64,000 nucleotides of DNA from Sphingomonas sanxanigenens DSM 19645 = NX02. GTDB lineage: Bacteria > Pseudomonadota > Alphaproteobacteria > Sphingomonadales > Sphingomonadaceae. Under the pieces are notes generated by a model. That model made no database searches. It saw nothing but the letters and a program-made list of their open reading frames with translations, and was not told the origin of the DNA. The position numbers were made by a program, and so were the translations under genes. The stretch covers positions 1,482,520-1,546,519 of the forward strand of contig NZ_CP006644.1 in NCBI RefSeq assembly GCF_000512205.2. The letters run 5' to 3'. Of this stretch, positions 34,705 to 43,375 are shown one piece after another (the first letter of the stretch is position 1; the number at the start of each line of letters is the position of its first letter).

Positions 34705-36345
34705 TCAATCGCGTAAAAAGGCGCGTTCCGCCTCGTCGCCTTCCCGATACCGGAACCATTCGAAATCGGCGGCCAGTCCGGTACCCGACAGATCCTGGCA
34801 CGCCATGCCGACGAAGCAACCGGTAAAGTTGGGCAATCCCGGCAGCGTGGCTTCATCCGACAATATCGACGCATCGAGCGTCATCGGCAAAACCTGCCAT
34901 TCGCGATCGCCGGCCGATCGCCAGGCAAAACGAAGCGCGGCGCCGTCGACATCGACGCGCAACTCGATCGCGCCGTCGGGAAGGGCAGGGACGACGACCA
35001 CGTCCGTGCAGCCGGTGAGATCCGGGGCGGCGGACATGACGTGCAATTGGCGGACGCCATCATCGGACGTGATGTTGAGATAATGAAATTTCGTGCTGTT
35101 ATAGTAGCACGCCAGTCCGGCGGCCTGCTGAAAATGATCCGGCGCGAACTCCACGCGCGTCGTCACCGTATATCGGTGGTCAGTCTGCCGGCGCGCGACC
35201 AGTGATTGCTGGAACAGGCTGCCGATCGTCTCGCGTCCGAACAGACGCAGATGACCCGGTCGAGCCGTCAGACTGAACAGGAATTCAGGACGAGGCGTTC
35301 GCAGCCACTGGAACGCGTCGGGCAGATCCGGGCCGTCGAACGTCCCGTCCCATGCCTGCTCGGGCCACGGATGGGGGGCGAGGGCGGGCTGCGGGGGCGT
35401 GGGATCCGGTTTGCCGGTGCCGTCGATCGTCCGCAGCCAGCCATCCGCATCCCACCGTACCGGCTGGATCGATGTCTCGCGCCCGAGCACGCAACGCTCC
35501 GTGCCTGGCGCGGGGCGGCCGCACAGAAAAGCCAGCCAGGTCGTTCCATCGGCCAGTTCTACCAGGTCGCCATGGCCCGCACGGGCAAGCGGAGCATCTG
35601 CGCGTCCGCCCGCGGTGAGCACGGCGCCGTCCGGGTGTACCTCATAAGGGCCGAGCAGCGATCTGGACCGTGCCATCACCACGGCGTGGTCCCAGCCGGT
35701 CCCGCCCTCCGCGACCAGCAGATGATACCAGCCATCCCGCTTGTAGAGGTGCGGGCCTTCGGTGAAGCCCCGCGCGGTCCCCGTGAAGATGAGCTTCGGG
35801 ACGCCGATCAGCCGCAATGTTTCGCGGCAGAGCTGCTGCGCCACGATCCCCGCGAACCGACCGCGTCCCGGCCGGTGATCCCACAACATATTGAGCAGCC
35901 AGGTGCTGCCGTCGTCGTCGTGGAAGAGCGCCGGGTCGAAGCCGCTGCTGTTCAGATAGACAGGGTCGGACCAGGCGCCGTCTATCCGGTCGCAGGTCAC
36001 CAGATAGTTGTGGAAGTCGCGCAGCGACGCGCCGGTGGCGCCGTCCACCGTGGTCTGCCCGTACCGCTTGACGTCGGTATACACCAGCCAGAAGCGCCCA
36101 TCGGCATGGCTGAGATCGGGCGCCCACACGCCGCAGGAATCGGGATTGCCCCGCATATCGAGCTGCGCCGCGCGAGCCAGCGGTCGGGATGCCAGCCGCC
36201 AATTCGCCAGGTCGCGGGAGTGATGAATCTGCACGCCCGGATACCATTCGAACGTGGATGTCGCGATAAAGATATCCTCCCCGACGCGCACGATCGAAGG
36301 ATCGGGGTTGAAGCCGCGAAGGATCGGATTGCAGATGTGAGTCAT
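34705..36345 (-). CDS. GH43 family beta-xylosidase/arabinofuranosidase, cytoplasmic
   Basis: A 546-residue GH43 of the XynB type, with five-blade propeller and C-terminal beta-sandwich (from about residue 320). Catalytic acids: general base Asp in NPDPSIVR near residue 14, pKa-modulating Asp in GFDPALFHDDDG, and acid Glu in TEGPHLYK. No signal peptide: the conserved sequence begins six residues after Met. ATG 36345 overlaps the MFS stop by 4 bases, so import and cleavage of xylo- or arabino-oligosaccharides are coupled. Confidence 0.9.
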   Translation of the reverse strand: MTHICNPILRGFNPDPSIVRVGEDIFIATSTFEWYPGVQIHHSRDLANWRLASRPLARAAQLDMRGNPDSCGVWAPDLSHADGRFWLVYTDVKRYGQTTVDGATGASLRDFHNYLVTCDRIDGAWSDPVYLNSSGFDPALFHDDDGSTWLLNMLWDHRPGRGRFAGIVAQQLCRETLRLIGVPKLIFTGTARGFTEGPHLYKRDGWYHLLVAEGGTGWDHAVVMARSRSLLGPYEVHPDGAVLTAGGRADAPLARAGHGDLVELADGTTWLAFLCGRPAPGTERCVLGRETSIQPVRWDADGWLRTIDGTGKPDPTPPQPALAPHPWPEQAWDGTFDGPDLPDAFQWLRTPRPEFLFSLTARPGHLRLFGRETIGSLFQQSLVARRQTDHRYTVTTRVEFAPDHFQQAAGLACYYNSTKFHYLNITSDDGVRQLHVMSAAPDLTGCTDVVVVPALPDGAIELRVDVDGAALRFAWRSAGDREWQVLPMTLDASILSDEATLPGLPNFTGCFVGMACQDLSGTGLAADFEWFRYREGDEAERAFLRD

Positions 36346-37589
36346 ACGGGCTTGCGTACCAATGTCCAAAGGAGGGCGGCGCCGACAAGATCGAAGACGC
36401 CAAGCAAAACGAAGAACGGCTCGTAGCCGACCTGGTCGACAAGGCCCCCGATAAGGAGCGAAAAGATCAGCACGCCGAGATTGCCGGCCAATCCGGCAAA
36501 GCCTGTCGCCGTCGCGACCTCGTTGCGACGGAACAGGTCGGACGCCATGGTGATGACGGTGACCGAAAGCGTCTGGTGCGCGAAGCCGCCAAGGCAGAGC
36601 AACGCGATCGCCACATAGGGGTTGGTCACCCAGCCGACCAATGCCATTCCGGTCATCATGACCGCGCCCAGCGTAAAGGCGCTGCGCCGGGCATCGATGA
36701 GGTTGATGCCGCGGCGCTGCAGGAAGGCGACGACGGCAGGACCGAACAGGCAGCCGAGATCTGCGGCGAGGAACGGCAGCCAGGCAAAGATCGCGATCTG
36801 GGTCAGGTCGAACCCGCGTTCACGCGCCAGATAGAGCGGCATCCAGAATGACAGCATCCCCCACGTCGGGTCGGCGAGCAGCCGCGGCAAGGCGATGCCC
36901 CACAGGTCGCGCCGCTTCAGCAGCGGCAGGATCGCAGGTCGTGCCGTCGTCGCCGCGAGGCGCGCTTCCTGACCTTCGTTGATGTACCGCTGTTCCTCGG
37001 CGCGGATGTGGCGGTGGCGTGCCGGGGTTTCGTACCACCAGAGCCATATCAGCACCCACAGGATGCCGAGGCCGCCGGCAACGAGAAAGGCGAGGCGCCA
37101 GCTTTGGGTAAGCACCGCCCAAGCTACCAGCGGAGGCGCAAAAACGGCGCCGAACGAGGCGCCGATATTGTAGATGCCGCCGGCGACGCCGCGCTCGCGC
37201 GAGGGGAACCACTCCGCGATCAGCTTCTGGCCGGCCGGCTGCGCCGATCCCTCGGCCAGGCCGAGCGCTCCGCGCAACGCGGCAAAGCCCAGCCAGCCTT
37301 GCGCGAAGACATGGGCCATCGTGATGAGCGACCAGATCGCCACGCAGAAGGCAAAGCCGATCCGGAGACCGGCTCCGTCGAGCACGTAACCGATGAGCGG
37401 CTGAAACATGACGCCGATCTGGAACGCGCCGGTGATCCAGCCATATTGCTCGTTGCTGATGCCCTGTTCGGTCAGGATCACCGGTGCGGCGACGCCGAGA
37501 ACGGAGCGGGACAGATAGTTGATGATCATCGCGCCGACGAACAGCGCGATGATGGTCCATCTGAGCTTGGGAATGCCAGCGATTCGCAA
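36342..37589 (-). CDS. MFS transporter, anion:cation symporter (hexuronate-transporter-like)
   Basis: About 415 residues, 12 helices, resembling the ExuT branch: a start region IPKLRWTIIALFVGAMIINYLSR (first helix begins at RW) and GAFQIGVMFQPLIGYVLDG. The frame is open to ATG 37634, but I prefer TTG 37589: GGAGG lies 5 bases ahead, the distance to the first helix is normal, and a LacI-type operator occupies 37620-37633 upstream. Coupled to the GH43 gene, it probably takes up xylo- or arabino-oligosaccharides or uronates. Confidence 0.85.
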   Translation of the reverse strand: MRIAGIPKLRWTIIALFVGAMIINYLSRSVLGVAAPVILTEQGISNEQYGWITGAFQIGVMFQPLIGYVLDGAGLRIGFAFCVAIWSLITMAHVFAQGWLGFAALRGALGLAEGSAQPAGQKLIAEWFPSRERGVAGGIYNIGASFGAVFAPPLVAWAVLTQSWRLAFLVAGGLGILWVLIWLWWYETPARHRHIRAEEQRYINEGQEARLAATTARPAILPLLKRRDLWGIALPRLLADPTWGMLSFWMPLYLARERGFDLTQIAIFAWLPFLAADLGCLFGPAVVAFLQRRGINLIDARRSAFTLGAVMMTGMALVGWVTNPYVAIALLCLGGFAHQTLSVTVITMASDLFRRNEVATATGFAGLAGNLGVLIFSLLIGGLVDQVGYEPFFVLLGVFDLVGAALLWTLVRKPV

Positions 37590-37619
37590 CGACCCCTCCG
37601 GTAACGTGAACAGATCGGT

Positions 37620-37633
37620 CGATAGCGCTTTCA
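37620..37633. promoter_or_regulatory. LacI-type operator candidate before MFS-GH43
   Basis: CGATAGCGCTTTCA, 12 of 14 positions like the perfect TGATAGCGCTATCA at 54531. Located 31 bases ahead of the proposed TTG start of the transporter. Confidence 0.5.
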
Positions 37634-37760
37634 CATGGCACCGAGCGAGCGATTCGGATTATTTTTGATTGCAGACGGCTTCGCGAACCGCCCACAGCCG
37701 CCAGAGCTAGCGCATTTGTCAGAGTATTGACAAGAGGAAGTCTGGAATTTATGCAGTAGA

Positions 37761-37774
37761 TGATAACGTTACCA
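37761..37774. promoter_or_regulatory. LacI-type operator candidate before TonB receptor
   Basis: TGATAACGTTACCA, a palindrome with one mismatched pair and the ACGT centre seen in many LacI-family sites. It lies 35 bases after a TTGACA box, within the divergent region. Confidence 0.5.
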
Positions 37775-37999
37775 AGCCGGTGCGGTGGCACCGGAGGTGG
37801 CGAAGCCGAACGGGCGGGTGTGGTGTCCCAGCGACGTCGCGTACCGGCCGCTATCACAGGGGGGTGCGTGGGAAATCTTCGCTCGAATCGCTAAAAGATG
37901 CGCTGGCGCGCTTCGCTGTGACGGATCGCGCGAACAGATCGCGACGATCCGGGCAGCGGCCGTGGCGCGTTAATCATAATAGAAATCGAGTTTTGTTGC

Positions 38000-38033
38000 G
38001 ATGATCCGTCACAACAGATGATCCGTTACAACA
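38000..38033 (+). repeat. two tandem 17-base repeats upstream of the receptor
   Basis: GATGATCCGTCACAACA (38000-38016) followed directly by GATGATCCGTTACAACA (38017-38033), one difference. An inverted copy of the core, TGTGACGGATC, occurs at 37917-37927. The spacing of 17 bases suggests a regulator binding site rather than chance. About 90 bases before the receptor start. Confidence 0.6.
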
Positions 38034-38121
38034 TCAGTGCACGGTTCCAATAACGAATATGGCGTCAAGGTGCTTTTCCAATGTGCACCAGATCCATTTA
38101 TCAAAGATCAGGGAGAGTGGG

Positions 38122-41100
38122 ATGTTAAAGGACGTTTCGGTTTATTCGAAGCAGGGCATGCTCAATGCCTCTGCCAGCTTTCTGGCCATGATCGCGTGCA
38201 TGGCGCCGGCGGTAGCCGCCGCGCAGGAGGTCGCACCTTCATCGCCTGCTGCTGCCGTGCCCGCCGAGGCGCCCGCTACGCCGCAGCAGAACGAAGCCAC
38301 CGTGGAGCAGGCGGATGCGGCCGAAGCATCGCAGCGCGACATCGTCGTGACCGGGACGCGCATCGCCGCGGGCGGTTTCGATGCGCCGACGCCGACGACC
38401 GTGATTGGCGAGGCGGATATTGCCGCCAACGCCCAGCCCAACATCTTTACGACGATCGCGCAATTGCCTTCGCTTCAGGGATCGTCCGGTACGTCGGTCA
38501 ATACCTTCAGCACGTCGAGCGGTCAGCAGGGGCTCAGCTCGTTCTCGCTGCGGGGGGTCGGGGCGATCCGCACGTTGACGCTGCTCGACGGGCAACGCAT
38601 CGTCGGCGCCAATGTGACGGGCGTTCCCGACATCAGCCTGTTTCCCCAATTGCTGGTCCGGCGGGTGGACGTCGTCAATGGCGGCGCGTCCGCGTCCTAC
38701 GGTTCCGACGCTGTCGGCGGTGTCGTGAACTTCATCACGGATACGCGTTTCGAGGGTATCAAGGGCAACGTCCAGGGCGGCATCACGCGCTACGGCGACG
38801 ATGAGCAGGGGCTGGTCCAGCTTGCCGCGGGCAAGAGCTTTCTGGACGACCGGCTGCACGTCGTCGCCAGCGGGGAATATAGTCATGAGGATGGCGTCGG
38901 CGGCGGCGAGTTCGGGACGGAACTCGCAGGCGGCCGCGACTGGTTCCGGCAGACCACGATGATCAATCGCGGTGTGCTGAACGACGGATCGCCGCAGTAT
39001 ATCGTGCGCGATTTCGCGCAGTCGATCACATTCGCCAAATATGGTCTCATCACCGCAGGCCCGCTGCAGGGCATCGCATTCGACCAGAACGGCAGCCCCT
39101 TCCAGTTCCAGTACGGATCGAACGGGGTGCCGGCGCGCGATGCGTCGGGCGCGGTCTCCGGTTGCTTCCCGGGCTTCTGCCTGGGCGGCGATCTGAGCGG
39201 CAACGTGGATGCGGGGCGGTCGTTGAAGTCGAGCATCGAACGGCTGATCGGATATGGCCGGGTCGGTTTCGACTTCGCCGACAAGAACGAGATCTACGTC
39301 TCGTTCAACTTCGGGCAGGTCAAAACGAGCAACCAGCCGGTCAACGGCCAGAACCGGCCCAACCTGACGATGCAGTGCGAGAACCCGTTCGTGCCCGGTT
39401 TGGTGCAGGCCGCCTGCGCGGCGGCGGGGATCACCAGCTTCCAATACGGCACGAGCAACGCGGCGCTCGGCAACACCCAGGTCCATACGGATCGTCGGCA
39501 GTACAGGGGCGTGGCCGGTGTGAAGGGTGAGTTATCGCTTGCCGGATCGGCGTGGAACTATGACGCCTATTACCAGCACGGAACCAATTACACCGATATC
39601 GATGTCGACAACATCCTGCTGTCCAATCGTTTCAACCAGGCGATCGATGCGATCACGCTGGACGGCGCGATCGTGTGCCGCAGCGCGACCGCGCGCGCGA
39701 ACGGCTGCCAACCGCTCAACATCTTCGGCGGCAACCCGTCCGAAGCGGCCCTGCGCTACATCATGCCCGAGAACGGACCCTATCAGCGGACGCGGCAGAC
39801 GCAGGATGTCGTCAGCCTCAGCGTCTCGGGGTCGCCGGTCGATCTCTGGGCGGGCCCGTTGTCGATCGCATTCGGTGGCGAGTATCGCCATGAATTCTAT
39901 ACCGTCCGCGCCGACCCCTACGGCGCCGGCTTCGCCGCGACGCCCGAGAATGGCGACTATCCGGCCGATCCGGTGCTGATCCCCGGCGGCAACAATTGGT
40001 ATGCGGGCAACTACAAGAACGGATCGGGCGCCTACAGCGTCAAGGAGGCGTTCTTCGAAGCCAATCTGCCGATCCTCGATTCCGAAAGCCTGGGTCGTGC
40101 GAACATCAATGGCGCGGTCCGCGTCACCGATTACACCACCTCGGGCACCGTCTGGGCGTGGAAGGTGGGTGGAACCTGGGATCTGCCGGTGGATGGGCTG
40201 CGCATCCGCGGCGTCACCTCGCGTGACGTGCGCGCGCCCAATTTGTCGGAGTTGTTCGCCGCGCCGGTCACCACCACGCTGCCGAACTTCTTCGATCCGT
40301 TCAACAATACCAATGTCCTGGTTATCCAGAATACGATCGGCAACACCGATCTGACGCCGGAACTGGCACGGAACACGACCGCCGGCATCGCCCTGGTCAG
40401 TCCATCCTGGCTGCCGGGCCTCAGCCTGTCGTTCGACTACTACACGCTCAAGATCAAGGACGTGATCTCGAGCATCGCGCCGGCCGATATCGTTCAGCTG
40501 TGCTTCCAGAACGTCCTTCCGGAAACCTGCAGCGCGTTCAACCTCAACAACACGAGCGGCCCCAACTTCATCAACGTGCAGGCGTTCAACCTCGCCTCGA
40601 TCGACACCGATGGCTTCGACATCGAGGCGAGTTATCGGTGGCAGCGGCCGCTAGGATTGCCGGGCAACTTCACCGTCCGCGTGCTGGCCACCCACGTCCG
40701 CAAGTTCGTGACGGACACGGGCCTGCCGGGTACGATTCCGAACGACACCGCGGGCGTGAACAACGGCAACACGCCGGACTGGAAGTGGCTGGCGGTGCAG
40801 ACCTACGAGAACGACGATTTCTCGCTGCTCGTGCAGGAGCGCTGGTTCACCGACGGCACCTTCGGCAACCAGTATGTCGTCTGCGAACCCGGCAGCTGCC
40901 CGGCGTCGACCGCCACTCAACCGACGATCGACGACAACTTCATGCCCGGCGCCTTCTATCTCGACATCGGCGGCACCTATAACCTGACCGACCAGGTCAC
41001 CGCCTATTTCAAGGTGGACAATCTCTTCGACCGTGATCCCGCGCGGTCGACGATCTTCAGCAATCCGGCGCTCTACGATCAACTCGGCCGGACCTATCGC

Positions 41101-41124
41101 GCGGGTGTCCGCTTCAAGTTCTGA
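38122..41124 (+). CDS. TonB-dependent receptor of the hemicellulose locus
   Basis: A 1000-residue receptor. ATG 38122 has GGGAGAG ahead; the longer frame is not needed. Signal peptide ends near AAA-QE; a Pro/Ala/Glu-rich linker leads to RDIVVTGTRI, then the plug (about residues 75-190) with the LLDGQRIVGANVTG and DVVNGGASASYGSDAVGGVVN blocks (the latter shortened: GASASYGSDAVGGV), then a barrel ending GRTYRAGVRFKF. This plug type is common among vitamin, siderophore and carbohydrate receptors. Followed by GH51 at 71 bases, it probably takes up arabino- or xylo-oligosaccharides. Confidence 0.92.
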   Translation: MLKDVSVYSKQGMLNASASFLAMIACMAPAVAAAQEVAPSSPAAAVPAEAPATPQQNEATVEQADAAEASQRDIVVTGTRIAAGGFDAPTPTTVIGEADIAANAQPNIFTTIAQLPSLQGSSGTSVNTFSTSSGQQGLSSFSLRGVGAIRTLTLLDGQRIVGANVTGVPDISLFPQLLVRRVDVVNGGASASYGSDAVGGVVNFITDTRFEGIKGNVQGGITRYGDDEQGLVQLAAGKSFLDDRLHVVASGEYSHEDGVGGGEFGTELAGGRDWFRQTTMINRGVLNDGSPQYIVRDFAQSITFAKYGLITAGPLQGIAFDQNGSPFQFQYGSNGVPARDASGAVSGCFPGFCLGGDLSGNVDAGRSLKSSIERLIGYGRVGFDFADKNEIYVSFNFGQVKTSNQPVNGQNRPNLTMQCENPFVPGLVQAACAAAGITSFQYGTSNAALGNTQVHTDRRQYRGVAGVKGELSLAGSAWNYDAYYQHGTNYTDIDVDNILLSNRFNQAIDAITLDGAIVCRSATARANGCQPLNIFGGNPSEAALRYIMPENGPYQRTRQTQDVVSLSVSGSPVDLWAGPLSIAFGGEYRHEFYTVRADPYGAGFAATPENGDYPADPVLIPGGNNWYAGNYKNGSGAYSVKEAFFEANLPILDSESLGRANINGAVRVTDYTTSGTVWAWKVGGTWDLPVDGLRIRGVTSRDVRAPNLSELFAAPVTTTLPNFFDPFNNTNVLVIQNTIGNTDLTPELARNTTAGIALVSPSWLPGLSLSFDYYTLKIKDVISSIAPADIVQLCFQNVLPETCSAFNLNNTSGPNFINVQAFNLASIDTDGFDIEASYRWQRPLGLPGNFTVRVLATHVRKFVTDTGLPGTIPNDTAGVNNGNTPDWKWLAVQTYENDDFSLLVQERWFTDGTFGNQYVVCEPGSCPASTATQPTIDDNFMPGAFYLDIGGTYNLTDQVTAYFKVDNLFDRDPARSTIFSNPALYDQLGRTYRAGVRFKF

Positions 41125-41195
41125 TGGACGCGACGGCCGGGCGGGGTGACCCTCGTCCGGCCGAATCCGGACTGAGAGAAGAGGGAGGGGCGATC

Positions 41196-42394
41196 ATGAC
41201 ATATGTCTTCCGTGGCGCGATGCTGACGACGCTGCTTTATGCGAGCGCGGCCACCGCCGCGCCGCCGCCCGCGAGCGTCACGGTCCGGATCGACGCCGCC
41301 CGGCGCGCGGCGGCGGTGACGCCCTATCAGTACGGCATGTTCATCGAACCGATCGGCGGCCTGGTGGCGCGGACGCTGTGGGCGGAAATGCTGGACGATC
41401 GGAAATTCTATTACGCGGTCGTTTCGCCGCAGCACGATGTGCCGCCGCCGCCCAACGTGGAAGGGCGCCCCGGCGTCAGCTATCGCAAGTGGCGCCCGAT
41501 CGGGGGCGACGATGCGGTGGTCATGGATACCCGGGCCCCGTTCGTCGGGTCGCAGAGTCCGAGCGTCGGGGTCGCCGGGGATGCGCCGCGCGGTCTGAGC
41601 CAGGCCGGCATCGGGGTTGCGGCGGGAAAACGATATACCGGGCACCTGTGGCTGAGCGGCGATCCCGGTGCGAAGGTGGTGGTGACGCTGATCTGGGGCT
41701 CGCGCCCGCAGGATCGGCAGTCCGTGACGCTTCCGGCGGCAAGCGAGCCCTGGCAGCAGGCGGCGTTTGCGTTCACGCCGACGGCTGCCACGCTCGATGC
41801 GCGGCTGGAAATCACCGGTAGCGGCAGCGGTCGGTTCCGGATCGGCGCGATATCCTTGATGCCGGAGGACAATATCAACGGCTGGCGCGCCGACACGACG
41901 GCCATCGCGAGATCCTTGAAATCGGGATTCTGGCGGCTTCCGGGAGGCAATTTTCTGTCCAATTGGGATTGGCACGAGGCCCTCGGGCCCCGTGATCGGC
42001 GCTCGCCGATGTTCGACCATGCCTGGAGCGCGATGCAGACGAACGATCTTGGCATGGACGAATGGATGGAACTGACCCGAATCCTCGGGGTCGAGCCTTA
42101 TGTGACCGTCAATGCGGGGCTCGGCGACGCGAATTCGGCGGCCGAGGAGGTCGAGTATCTGAACGGTCCGGTGACCAGCGAATGGGGGGCAAAGCGTGCC
42201 GCCAACGGTCATCCGGAGCCCTACGGGGTCCGGTGGTGGAACATCGGCAACGAGCCCTATGGCTGGTGGCAGATCGGCAAGACAAGCCTCGATTACTACA
42301 TGATCAAGCACAATGAGTTTGCGCGGGCGATGAAGGCGAGGGATCCGTCGATCACCCTCATCGCGTCGGGCGCGATGCCTGACCAGCTCCATCC
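41196..42394 (+). pseudogene. alpha-L-arabinofuranosidase GH51, C-terminus removed by IS21 element
   Basis: ATG 41196, after AGGGAGGGG, opens a GH51 enzyme with a signal peptide (cut near ATA-AP), an N-terminal region, a carbohydrate-binding-like insert (about residues 95-215) and the start of the catalytic barrel. The acid/base Glu is seen at residue 353 in WNIGNEPYG. After about 399 residues the sequence runs into the IS end; the nucleophile Glu and the C-terminal beta-sandwich are absent, and no matching piece lies beyond the IS. The frame reads on into the IS to a stop at 42629, giving an inactive hybrid. Confidence 0.88.
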
Positions 42395-42401
42395 TGTCAA
42401 C

Positions 42402-42449
42402 GGCGGAGCAAAACCCGGCCAGCGGGGCGGAGTAAAAGCAGGCCAGCGG
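42402..42449 (+). repeat. tandem 24-base terminal repeats of the IS, left end
   Basis: Two adjacent units of pattern GGCGGAG-AAAA-C-GGCCAGCGG (42402-42425, 42426-42449), differing at four positions. A third copy lies inverted at 44887-44910. These are expected transposase-binding sites. Confidence 0.75.
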
Positions 42450-42461
42450 TCGAGGCGTGAT

Positions 42462-42505
42462 GACGATATGGAAAGGGCCCCGATCGGGGCCCTTTCCATA
42501 TCGTC
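42462..42505. terminator. 44-base perfect palindrome after istB
   Basis: Twenty-two-base perfect arms centred between 42483 and 42484 (…GGGGCCC… core around GATC). It lies 18 bases past the istB stop. It is likely a strong terminator or a hairpin that shields the IS from outside transcription; there is no T-run. Confidence 0.6.
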
Positions 42506-42523
42506 GCGACCGTTTTCTCCCGG

Positions 42524-43375
42524 CTATGGCGACGGGATCTCGCCGGTGTTCGGGTCGGCCGACACGGTGGCCTGGTTTTGCTCCGCCCTTCTGGCTGATC
42601 GCCGGCCGGCGGACTGTTTGAGGCGGTAGCTGTCGCCGTTCATGGTGAGGATGGAGACGTGGTGGGTGAGCCGGTCGAGCAGCGCGCCGGTAAGCCGTTC
42701 TGAGGCGAGGACCTGGGTCCAGTCCTCGAACGGCAAGTTCGACGTGATGATGGTCGAGCCGCGCTCGTAGCGCTGCGACAGCACCTCGAAGAGAAGTTCG
42801 GCGCCAGTCGCCGACAGCGGCACATAGCCGAGCTCGTCGACGATGAGCAGCTTCACGGCCGCCAGTTCCCGCTGGAGCTTGAGCAGGCGCCGCTCGTCGC
42901 GCGCCTCCATCAGCTGGTTGACCAGCGAAGCGGCGGTCGCGAAGGCGACGGTGAATCCCTTCTGGCAAGCAGCCAGGCCGAGCGCGAGAGCGACGTGCGT
43001 CTTGCCCGTGCCGCTGTTGCCCAGCGCAATGACGTTCTCCCGCCGAAGGATATACTCCGAGCGAGCGAGCTCGAGCACCAGCATCTTGTTGAGGCTGGGG
43101 ATGGCTGTGAAGTCGAAGGTGTCGAGACTCTTCACCGCCGGGAAGCGGGCGGCGCGGATCCGCCGCTCGACCGTGCGCCGCTCCCTGTCGATGAGCTCAA
43201 GCTCGATGAGGCGCAGCAGGTAGCGTGGGTGGTCGACACCGTCGCGAGCGCATTCGCGCGCGACCTTCTCATATTCGCGCAGCACGGTCGGCAGCTTGAG
43301 CTGCTTGAGGTGGTGGGCGAGCAGCACCTGGGGTGTCCCGCCGGTCGTGCCGGTCGGCATCTTGTCGCCGGTCAT
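42524..43375 (-). CDS. istB: IS21 helper ATPase IstB
   Basis: A 283-residue DnaC-like AAA+ ATPase: Walker A GNSGTGKTH, Walker B LLIVDELGYV, and the IstB signatures RTVERRIRAARFP and TSNLPFEDWTQVL. It loads the IstA transposase onto target DNA. ATG 43375 overlaps the istA stop (ATGA). The frame is open much farther upstream, but that part is an alternate frame of istA and is not real. The C-terminus carries a short extension (VSADPNTGEIPSP). Confidence 0.94.
   Translation of the reverse strand: MTGDKMPTGTTGGTPQVLLAHHLKQLKLPTVLREYEKVARECARDGVDHPRYLLRLIELELIDRERRTVERRIRAARFPAVKSLDTFDFTAIPSLNKMLVLELARSEYILRRENVIALGNSGTGKTHVALALGLAACQKGFTVAFATAASLVNQLMEARDERRLLKLQRELAAVKLLIVDELGYVPLSATGAELLFEVLSQRYERGSTIITSNLPFEDWTQVLASERLTGALLDRLTHHVSILTMNGDSYRLKQSAGRRSARRAEQNQATVSADPNTGEIPSP

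Larger units (their letters stand above)
37590..38121. other. 532-base divergent control region, MFS/GH43 and TonB receptor
   Basis: No gene. It holds two LacI-type sites (37620, 37761), a TTGACA box (about 37727) and a tandem 17-base repeat (38000-38033). Confidence 0.55.

Noticed and set aside
37599-37612. CGGTAACGTGAACA as a further LacI-type site
   Set aside because: Matches only loosely and overlaps the probable ribosome-site region of the transporter; could be chance.
41124-42629. A complete 501-residue GH51 protein
   Set aside because: The last 78 codons are read from the IS end, and the GH51 nucleophile region is missing.
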